Shown: piece after piece, positions 1 to 5,830 of the stretch
How the letters are laid out: every line of letters starts with the position of its first letter
How positions within the stretch are numbered: the first letter of the stretch is position 1
Assembly: GCA_052035955.1 (NCBI GenBank)
Contig: JBPOHD010000152.1
Span: 1-17,007 of the forward strand
DNA length: 17,007 nt
DNA from: JAEUNJ01 sp052035955
Lineage (GTDB): Bacteria; Pseudomonadota; Gammaproteobacteria; Burkholderiales; Rhodocyclaceae
Direction: 5' to 3'
Position numbers and translations under genes: made by a program
Notes under the pieces: model-generated
The model's database searches: none
What the model was told of the DNA's origin: nothing
Seen by the model: only the letters and a program-made list of their open reading frames with translations

Positions 1-566
1 CCGTCATCGGGGGGCGAGGATTGAAACGAAGCATGTCTAGAATGCGCGCCATGAAAACCGACGTTGCGCCCCCCGTCATCGGGGGGCGAGGATTGAAACG
101 CTACGAAGCGGAACCCCAGGAAGGACCGGTACTTGTTGCGCCCCCCGTCATCGGGGGGCGAGGATTGAAACGCCATCGTCGAGGCCAAGGTGGCGGTCGA
201 GTGCGAGGTTGCGCCCCCCGTCATCGGGGGGCGAGGATTGAAACACCGTCACCCTGCCGGCCGTGGCCAGCGCCGGCGGTTGCGCCCCCCGTCATCGGGG
301 GGCGAGGATTGAAACGTCACCGTCGAGGCGTCCTCCCAGGACTCCTCGCCGTTGCGCCCCCCGTCATCGGGGGGCGAGGATTGAAACGCCCTCGAGCTGC
401 GCAACATCCCGTTCGACTGCCGTTGCGCCCCCCGTCATCGGGGGGCGAGGATTGAAACCGGGACTTCGCCTCTGTCTTCCACGGCCGCCGCCTGGTTGCG
501 CCCCCCGTCATCGGGGGGCGAGGATTGAAACATGCCGACACCCGCTGGGGGTAGTCGGCCTCCATG

Positions 567-603
567 GTTGCGCCCCCCCTCATCGGGGGGGGAGGGTTGT
601 AAC
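567..603 (+). repeat. Degenerate internal CRISPR repeat
   Basis: This unit differs from the consensus at four positions: repeat base 13 G to C, 25 C to G, 30 A to G and 34 A to T. The next repeat (638-674) is intact, so this is not simple decay from the trailer end. Two of the changes fall in and beside the stem. The stem can still form by slipping one base (seven C-G pairs), but the handle becomes GTTGTAAC instead of ATTGAAAC. Confidence 0.9.
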
Positions 604-710
604 GACTCACCGGCGGAGAAAGTCTCGGTGTAGAAACGTTGCGCCCCCCGTCATCGGGGGGCGAGGATTGAAACGATGCCGAAGTGCAGCACCCGCTGCA
701 CGGCCGCCCC

Positions 711-747
711 GTTGCGCCCCCCGTCATCGGGGGGCGAGGAGCGAAAA
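711..747 (+). repeat. Terminal degenerate CRISPR repeat
   Basis: The first 30 bases match the consensus exactly. The last eight read AGCGAAAA instead of ATTGAAAC, so three bases differ. No further repeat follows. A 3'-decayed last repeat is typical of the leader-distal end and fixes the orientation of the array. Confidence 0.9.
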
Positions 748-873
748 TGTCTTCACCATGCGGTCCAGTTACGGTAATCGGTTTCCCCGGTTTTGCCGGT
801 GCGCCATGTCGGTGCGGTATCCGCGGCCGTGCATCCAATCCCAGGGACTTGCCAATCTCCGGTCGGAAGGGCG

Positions 874-943
874 GGCCGGCGGCAGGAATCGAACCTGCAT
901 CCACCGGCTTGCGCTTGGCCTTTACCAATCGGCTAACGCCGGC
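874..943 (-). pseudogene. tRNA-like sequence with damaged anticodon arm
   Basis: Read on the minus strand, a 7-bp acceptor stem (GCCGGCG, 943-937, with CGCCGGC, 881-875) pairs perfectly and can extend by two more pairs outward. The T arm is also perfect: GCAGG, loop TTCGATT, CCTGC (898-882). A D arm is recognisable: GCC, loop with GATTGGTAAA, GGC. Between the D arm and the variable region only about ten bases remain (CAAGCGCAAG before CCGG). This is about four too few for a 5-7-5 anticodon arm, and there is no T33. No CCA follows; the 3' end reads CCGC. I read it as a tRNA remnant or tRNA-like element rather than a working tRNA. The amino acid cannot be assigned; a Gln-like ancestor is one possibility. 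Confidence 0.55.
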
Positions 944-1073
944 CCACAGACAGCCAATACTTGGTTCAGGACGTCGAACAAAGGAGGATGACGTCGAGGT
1001 TCCGCATTTTTCTTTGGATTGAGGGATCGACCCCGGGCGCCCTGGATCCCAAGCGGCTGCCCGGATTGGTCCG

Positions 1074-2600
1074 TCAGTGGCCCGCCACGACGGGGATCTT
1101 GCCGATCCGCGCCTGCCACTCCTTCGGCCCGGTCTCGTGCACCGAGGTGCCGGAGGAATCGACGGCCACGGTCACCGGCATGTCCCTGACGTCGAACTCG
1201 TAGATGGCTTCCATGCCCAGGTCGGCGAAGCCGACGACCTTGGCCGACTTGATGGCCTTGGCCACCAGGTAGGCGGCGCCGCCGACGGCCATCAGATAGG
1301 CCGACTGGTTGTCCTTGATGGCTTCGATGGCCACGGGGCCCCGCTCGGACTTGCCGACCATGGAGATCAGGCCGGTCTTCTCCAGCATCATGCGGGTGAA
1401 CTTGTCCATGCGGGTGGCCGTCGTCGGGCCGGCGGGGCCCACCACCTCGTCGCGCACCGGGTCCACCGGGCCCACGTAGTAGATCACCCGGTTCGTGAAG
1501 TCCACCGGCAGCTTCTCGCCCTTGGCCAGCATGTCGGCAATGCGCTTGTGGGCGGCGTCGCGGCCGGTCAGCATCCTGCCGTTCAGCAGCAGCTTCTGGC
1601 CCGGCTTCCAGGCGGCGACTTCCGCCTTCGTCAGGGTGTCCAGGTTCACCCGGGTGGCCGACTTCAGGTCGGGCGTCCAGGTCACGGCCGGCCAGTCTTC
1701 CAGCTTCGGCGGCTCCAGCTTCGCCGGCCCGGAGCCGTCCAGGTGGAAGTGGCAATGGCGGGTGGCGGCACAGTTGGGCACCAGGGCCACCGGCAGGTTG
1801 GCCGCATGGCAGGGATAGTCGAGCACCTTGACGTCCAGCACCGTGGTCAGGCCGCCCAGGCCCTGGGCGCCGACGCCCAGGGCGTTGATCTTCTCGTAGA
1901 GTTCCAGCCGCAGTTCCTCGGCCCGGGTCGAAGCACCCCGGGCCTTCAGGTCCTGGATGTCCACCGGCGCCATGATGGATTCCTTGGCCAGCAGCATCGC
2001 CTTCTCCGGCGTGCCGCCGATGCCGATGCCGATGATGCCCGGCGGGCACCAGCCGGCGCCCATCTCGGGAATCTTGTGCAGCACCCAGTCCACCAGGTCG
2101 TCCGAAGGGTTCAGCATGGCGAACTTCGACTTGGCTTCCGAGCCGCCGCCCTTGGCGGCGCAGATGACCTCGACATGGTCGCCGGGGACGATCTCGAAAT
2201 GGACCACGGCCGGCGTGTTGTCCTTCGTGTTCTTGCGGCTGCCCGCCGGGTCGGCCAGCACCGAGGCGCGTAGGGGGTTGTCGGGATTGGCATAGGCCCG
2301 GCGGACGCCCTCGTCGATCATCTGCTGCAGGCTCATGGTGGCGTCCGGCCAGGTGACGTTCATGCCCACCTTGAGGAAGACCATGCCGATGCCGGTGTCC
2401 TGGCAGATGGGCCGGTGGCCTTCGGCGGCCATGCGCGAATTGGTCAGGATCTGGGCGATCGCATCCTTGGCGGCCGGCGACTCCTCCCGCTCGTAGGCGG
2501 CGCCCAGGGCGGTGATGTAGTCGAGGGGATGGTAGTAGCTGATGTACTGGAAGGCGTCGGCCACGGAGGCGATCAGGTCTTCCTGCTTGATGGCGGTCAT
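1074..2600 (-). CDS. fumA: Fumarate hydratase, class I (iron-sulfur)
   Basis: This 508-residue protein interconverts fumarate and malate in the TCA cycle, in the cytoplasm, using an oxygen-sensitive [4Fe-4S] cluster. The N-terminal alpha-hydrolyase part carries RPICQDTGIG (Cys66) and GAGWCPPGIIGIGIGG (Cys185). VALVPNCAATRHCHFHLDG holds Cys277. The 119 and 92 residue spacing of Cys66, Cys185 and Cys277 agrees with the cluster cysteines I recall for class I enzymes. The C-terminal domain includes YYVGPVDPVRDEVVGPAGPTT and a KSERG motif. The start MTAIKQEDLI is chosen because GGAG lies ten bases upstream and the protein then has the family's length. It follows yqhA by 26 bp on the same strand, so the two are probably cotranscribed. 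The opposite-strand reading frames are shadows. Confidence 0.95.
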   Translation of the reverse strand: MTAIKQEDLIASVADAFQYISYYHPLDYITALGAAYEREESPAAKDAIAQILTNSRMAAEGHRPICQDTGIGMVFLKVGMNVTWPDATMSLQQMIDEGVRRAYANPDNPLRASVLADPAGSRKNTKDNTPAVVHFEIVPGDHVEVICAAKGGGSEAKSKFAMLNPSDDLVDWVLHKIPEMGAGWCPPGIIGIGIGGTPEKAMLLAKESIMAPVDIQDLKARGASTRAEELRLELYEKINALGVGAQGLGGLTTVLDVKVLDYPCHAANLPVALVPNCAATRHCHFHLDGSGPAKLEPPKLEDWPAVTWTPDLKSATRVNLDTLTKAEVAAWKPGQKLLLNGRMLTGRDAAHKRIADMLAKGEKLPVDFTNRVIYYVGPVDPVRDEVVGPAGPTTATRMDKFTRMMLEKTGLISMVGKSERGPVAIEAIKDNQSAYLMAVGGAAYLVAKAIKSAKVVGFADLGMEAIYEFDVRDMPVTVAVDSSGTSVHETGPKEWQARIGKIPVVAGH

Positions 2601-2626
2601 GGTGGGGGGTCTCCGGGGGCGATGTT

Positions 2627-3175
2627 TCAGTGGTGCTGCCTGCTGCTCATCAGCAGCGTCGAGGTCACGAGCTTGTCCGTCCAGGCGATGGCGATGGCCG
2701 AGGCCAGGAAGGCGATGTGGATGCCCACCTGGGCGACGATCACCCTGTCCGCCAGATGCTCGGCGTTGATGAAGGTCTTCAGCAGGTGGATGGACGAGAT
2801 GCCGATCAGGGCCATGGCCAGCTTGACCTTGAGGACCCCGGCGTTCACATGGGACAGCCACTCCGGCTGGTCCGGGTGGCCCTCCAGGTCGAGGCGGGAG
2901 ACGAAGGTCTCGTAGCCGCCGATGATGACCATGATCAGCAGGTTGGCGATCATCACCACGTCGATCAGGCCCAGCACGATGAGCATGATGTCCGCCTCGC
3001 CCAGGCTGCCGGCCTTGGTGACCAGGTGCAGCAGTTCGTGCATGAACTGGTACACATAGACGCCCTGGGCGGCGATCAGGCCCAGGTAGAGGGGCGCCTG
3101 CAGCCAGCGGCTCCAGAAGATGAAGCCCTCGAGGGCCTTGACGGTCTTGTGGGTGGCGGACGTGGACGGATTCAT
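2627..3175 (-). CDS. yqhA: YqhA / UPF0114 family inner-membrane protein
   Basis: This 182-residue protein belongs to the poorly characterised UPF0114 (TIGR00645) membrane family. It has about four hydrophobic stretches: around residues 22-42 (LQAPLYLGLIAAQGVYVY), 60-85 (ADIMLIVLGLIDVVMIANLLIMVIIGG), 115-135 (KLAMALIGISSIHLL) and 145-165 (VGIHIAFLASAIAIAW). The motif GGYETFVSRLDLEGHPDQPEW after the second stretch is characteristic of the family. I chose the ATG at 3175 because it gives a family-like N-terminus (MNPSTSATHKTVKALEGFIFWSRW), although no clear Shine-Dalgarno precedes it. The upstream in-frame extension is Pro/Gly/Arg-rich and looks non-coding. The gene sits just ahead of the fumarase and probably shares its transcript. 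The molecular role is unknown. Confidence 0.88.
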   Translation of the reverse strand: MNPSTSATHKTVKALEGFIFWSRWLQAPLYLGLIAAQGVYVYQFMHELLHLVTKAGSLGEADIMLIVLGLIDVVMIANLLIMVIIGGYETFVSRLDLEGHPDQPEWLSHVNAGVLKVKLAMALIGISSIHLLKTFINAEHLADRVIVAQVGIHIAFLASAIAIAWTDKLVTSTLLMSSRQHH

Positions 3176-3266
3176 GGCGGTGGGGAGGGGGCCGATGGAT
3201 GGGGCGGCGGGCGGTCCGATTCCCTTCCTGATCGTGTGGGAAATGCCGGGCGGACCGGGAGCGCCG

Positions 3267-3274
3267 ATTTTACA
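3267..3274 (-). promoter_or_regulatory. Candidate extended -10 for yqhA-fumA
   Basis: On the minus strand the sequence reads TGTAAAAT, close to an extended -10 element. It lies about 90 bases ahead of the yqhA start. I see no convincing -35. Confidence 0.25.
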
Positions 3275-3336
3275 CCGGCCGCCGGGGATGCTGCGCTGCG
3301 CAAGGCGTCCGCGAGCGTAAGACGCGTGTAAGGCTC

Positions 3337-3365
3337 TTCCTGTGAAATGGCTGCGCCCATAGAAT
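3337..3365 (+). promoter_or_regulatory. Candidate sigma-70 promoter of acs
   Basis: TAGAAT (3360-3365) is a good -10 match. TTCCTG (3337-3342), 17 bp upstream, is a poor -35. A weak -35 would suit an activator-dependent promoter, as acs promoters are in other bacteria. The assignment rests on pattern and position only. Confidence 0.35.
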
Positions 3366-3492
3366 AGCGTGCGGAAAGAACGCGGCCCCCTCGATGCGGG
3401 CCGAATCGGCGGGAGGAGAGCGCGGGCGTCGCGTCCTGGGCTGTGCCTCCTGTTTTCCGAATCCAAGAATTCAACGAATAGGAGAAGTCCAG

Positions 3493-5475
3493 ATGTCCAC
3501 GATCGAATCGGTCTCCACCGAAAGCCGAGTCTTCCCCCCCACCGAGGAAACCATCCGGCGCGCCGCCGTCTCCGGCATGGATGCCTACAAGGCCCTGTGC
3601 AAGGAAGCCGACCAGGACTACGCCGGCTTCTGGGCGCGGCTGGCCAAGGAACACGTGAGTTGGAAGGAGCCCTTCACCAAGGTCCTGGACGAATCCGAGG
3701 CGCCCTTCTACAAGTGGTTCACCGACGGCAAGCTGAACGTCTCCTACAACTGCCTGGACCGCAACGTCGAGGCCGGCCTGGGCGACAAGGTCGCGCTGGT
3801 CTTCGAGGCCGACGACGGCAAGGTCACCAAGATCACCTACAAGGACCTGCTGGCCCGCGTCAACCGGTTTGCCAACGGCCTGAGGGCCCAGGGCGTCAAG
3901 AAGGGCGACCGGGTGCTGATCTACGTGGCCATGTCGGTCGAGGGCGTCGTGGCCATGCAGGCCTGCGCCCGCATCGGCGCCATCCATTCCGTGGTCTTCG
4001 GCGGTTTCTCCGCCAAGTCCCTGGAGGAGCGCATCCTGGACGCCGGCGCCTCGGCGGTCATCACCATGGACGAACAGTGCCGCGGCGGCAAGGCCATCCC
4101 CCTGAAGCCGGCGGTCGACGAGGCCCTGGCCATGGCCAGCGGCCACCAGGTCAAGACCGTGGTGGTGGTCAAGCGGACAGGCGGCGCCTGCAACATGGTC
4201 GCCGGCCGCGACATCTCCTATGACGACATCTGCGCCGGCCAGTCCGATGTCTGCGAGCCCGAGTGGGTCGAGGCCGAGCATCCCCTGTTCCTGCTCTACA
4301 CCTCCGGCTCCACCGGCAAGCCCAAGGGTGTGCAGCACTCCACCGGCGGCTACCTGCTGCACGCCATCCTGACCATGAAGTGGACCTTCGACATCAAGCC
4401 GGAAGACACCTTCTGGTGCACGGCCGACATCGGCTGGGTCACGGGCCACACCTACATCACCTACGGCCCCCTGGCCTGCGGCGCCACCGAAATCGTCTTC
4501 GAGTCCGTGCCCACCTACCCGGACGCCGGCCGCTTCTGGCGCATGATCCAGGACCACAAGGTCTCCGTGTTCTACACCGCCCCGACGGCCATCCGTTCCC
4601 TGATCAAGGCTTCCGAGGCCACCCCCTCGACCCACCCGAAGAACTACAACCTGTCCTCCCTGCGCCTGCTGGGCTCCGTTGGCGAGCCCATCAACCCCGA
4701 AGCCTGGATGTGGTACTACAACAACGTCGGCGGCGGCCGCTGCCCCATCCTCGACACCTTCTGGCAGACCGAGACGGGCGGCCACAGGATCACCCCGCTG
4801 CCGGGCGTCACGCCCCTCGTGCCGGGCTCCTGCACGCTGCCCTTCCCGGGCATCCAGGCCGCCATCGTCGACGAGACGGGCAACGACGTGGACTGGGGCA
4901 AGGGCGGCTTCCTGGTCGTCAAGAAGCCCTGGCCTTCCATGATCCGCACCATCTGGGGCGACCCGGAGCGCTTCAAGAAGTCCTACTTCCCGGTCGATTT
5001 CGGCGGCAAGCTGTATCTCGCCGGCGACGGTGCGGTGCGCGACGCCAAGACGGGCTACTTCACCATCATGGGCCGCATCGACGACGTGCTGAACGTCTCC
5101 GGCCACCGCATGGGCACCATGGAGATCGAGTCCGCCCTGGTGGCCAACCCGATGGTGGCCGAAGCCGCCGTGGTCGGCCGTCCGGACGACCTGACCGGCG
5201 AGGCCATCTGCGCCTTCGTGGTCCTGAAGCAGTCCCGTCCCTCCGGCGACGAGGCGATCAAGATCGCCAACGAGCTGCGCAACTGGGTGGGCAAGGAAAT
5301 CGGCCCCATCGCCAAGCCCAAGGACATCCGCTTCGGCGAGAACCTGCCCAAGACCCGCTCCGGCAAGATCATGCGCCGGCTGCTGCGTTCCCTGGCCAAG
5401 GGCGAGGAGATCACCCAGGACGTCTCCACCCTGGAGAACCCCGGCATCCTCGACCAGCTGAAGCAGGCCACCTGA
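3493..5475 (+). CDS. acs: Acetyl-CoA synthetase (AMP-forming)
   Basis: This 660-residue cytoplasmic enzyme converts acetate, ATP and CoA to acetyl-CoA, AMP and pyrophosphate, the high-affinity route of acetate use. The N-terminal ACAS region covers about residues 30-90. The adenylate-forming core has YTSGSTGKPKG (269-279), FWQTETGG, and the hinge region around YLAGDGAVRD (about 508-517). The C-terminal domain has GRIDDVLNVSGHRMGTMEIES and KTRSGKIMRR; its Lys625 corresponds to the catalytic lysine that is acetylated by Pat-type enzymes and deacetylated by sirtuins in Salmonella. The start at 3493 is fixed by AGGAG at 3480-3484, eight bases upstream; a longer in-frame extension to 3394 lacks a ribosome site. 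It is followed by a terminator and a CrbS-like sensor kinase gene, which suggests acetate-dependent control. Confidence 0.97.
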   Translation: MSTIESVSTESRVFPPTEETIRRAAVSGMDAYKALCKEADQDYAGFWARLAKEHVSWKEPFTKVLDESEAPFYKWFTDGKLNVSYNCLDRNVEAGLGDKVALVFEADDGKVTKITYKDLLARVNRFANGLRAQGVKKGDRVLIYVAMSVEGVVAMQACARIGAIHSVVFGGFSAKSLEERILDAGASAVITMDEQCRGGKAIPLKPAVDEALAMASGHQVKTVVVVKRTGGACNMVAGRDISYDDICAGQSDVCEPEWVEAEHPLFLLYTSGSTGKPKGVQHSTGGYLLHAILTMKWTFDIKPEDTFWCTADIGWVTGHTYITYGPLACGATEIVFESVPTYPDAGRFWRMIQDHKVSVFYTAPTAIRSLIKASEATPSTHPKNYNLSSLRLLGSVGEPINPEAWMWYYNNVGGGRCPILDTFWQTETGGHRITPLPGVTPLVPGSCTLPFPGIQAAIVDETGNDVDWGKGGFLVVKKPWPSMIRTIWGDPERFKKSYFPVDFGGKLYLAGDGAVRDAKTGYFTIMGRIDDVLNVSGHRMGTMEIESALVANPMVAEAAVVGRPDDLTGEAICAFVVLKQSRPSGDEAIKIANELRNWVGKEIGPIAKPKDIRFGENLPKTRSGKIMRRLLRSLAKGEEITQDVSTLENPGILDQLKQAT

Positions 5476-5507
5476 TCGTCCGCGGGGCGCCCCGCGCCGG
5501 CAACGCC

Positions 5508-5534
5508 AAGCGCCCCTGCGGGGGCGCTTTTTTT
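5508..5534 (+). terminator. Intrinsic terminator after acs
   Basis: The stem AGCGCCCC / GGGGCGCT (8 bp, extendable by one A-T pair) has the loop TGCG and is followed at once by a run of Ts to 5534. It ends 33 bases after the acs stop codon. It should separate acs from the signalling genes downstream. Confidence 0.9.
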
Positions 5535-5607
5535 CCATTCCGCGTCCCGGCGACGGGCCATCGGCGTTCCATGAATCCGGCATGCGCCGGCGGCAGGAGG
5601 AGGGCAG

Positions 5608-5820
5608 ATGAAGAAATCGGCCAATGAACGCAGGCTCACCGCCCAGCGCCTGGCGGCCCTGTTCCTGCTCGGCTGCGCCCTGTTCAACTATCCCGTCCTG
5701 TCCCTGTTCAACCACTCGGGGCAGTTCCTCGGCATCCCGCTCCTCTACGCCTACCTGTTCGGCGCCTGGATCGTCCTCGTCGCCCTGATCGCCTGGGCCG
5801 TCGAGGGCGGCCGCGACTGA
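5608..5820 (+). CDS. Small membrane protein ahead of the symporter kinase
   Basis: This protein has 70 residues and two hydrophobic segments, about 12-33 (LAALFLLGCALFNYPVLSLF) and 43-65 (IPLLYAYLFGAWIVLVALIAWAV), with a basic N-terminus (MKKSANERR). A strong AGGAGGA (5595-5601) sits seven bases upstream, and a small hairpin CCGGC-ATGC-GCCGG (5577-5590) lies just before that. The stop is ten bases from the kinase start, so the two are very likely co-translated. Small two-helix proteins precede symporter-type kinases in other proteobacteria (CbrX ahead of CbrA in Pseudomonas), and the NYP...GIPLLY...W pattern recalls DUF3311-like subunits. It may be an accessory subunit of the sensor or of its transport half. 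The function is inferred from position. Confidence 0.85.
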   Translation: MKKSANERRLTAQRLAALFLLGCALFNYPVLSLFNHSGQFLGIPLLYAYLFGAWIVLVALIAWAVEGGRD

Positions 5821-5830
5821 GGACGAAGGC

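Larger units (their letters stand above)
1..747 (+). CRISPR. CRISPR array, leader-distal end (11 repeats, 10 spacers)
   Basis: The repeat is 37 bp. It starts GTTGCG, has a six-C block, the loop GTCATC and a six-G block, and ends GAGGATTGAAAC. Repeats lie at 1-27 (partial, cut by the window edge), 63-99, 135-171, 208-244, 279-315, 351-387, 422-458, 495-531, 567-603, 638-674 and 711-747. The spacers between them are 34-36 bp and all different. The repeat folds into an 8-9 bp GC hairpin and ends in ATTGAAAC, the usual 5' handle of Cas6- or Cas5-processed crRNAs. The last repeat is decayed at its 3' end, which marks the right side as the trailer, so the leader and probably the cas genes lie left of the window. 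Type I or type III is likely, but the repeat alone does not settle the subtype. Confidence 0.98.
3176..3492. other. Divergent intergenic region between yqhA and acs
   Basis: This 317-bp stretch has no credible gene. It must carry the promoters of yqhA-fumA (leftward) and acs (rightward). Visible candidates are TGTAAAAT on the minus strand (3274-3267) and TAGAAT on the plus strand (3360-3365). A near-repeat of GTAAG (GTAAGACGCGT then GTAAGGCTCTT, from about 3317 and 3328) is spaced by 11 bp, one helical turn, just upstream of the acs candidate promoter. It could be an activator site. An acs leader of about 120 bases follows. Confidence 0.6.

Noticed and set aside
172..350. Shared CGTCGAGGC in two spacers (172-207 and 316-350)
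   Set aside because: Only about ten bases match and the flanks differ; common words in GC-rich coding DNA explain it.
388..421. 13-base identity between this spacer and acs (near 5265-5285)
   Set aside because: Short GC-rich matches of this length are expected by chance; the rest of the spacer does not match, so self-targeting is not supported.
21..991. Three long reading frames across the CRISPR array and beyond, with a repeated APPVIGGRGLK motif
   Set aside because: They are translations of the 37-bp CRISPR repeat and its spacers, not proteins. The end of one is the familiar antisense reading of a tRNA T arm.
1077..2273. Long plus-strand frame opposite the fumarase
   Set aside because: Its residue composition is skewed (Gly, His, Arg, Ala, Val) and the minus strand encodes a complete, recognisable fumarase.
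3394..3492. N-terminal extension of acs to an upstream ATG
   Set aside because: There is no ribosome site, the composition is Arg/Gly-rich, and AGGAG sits correctly before the ATG at 3493.
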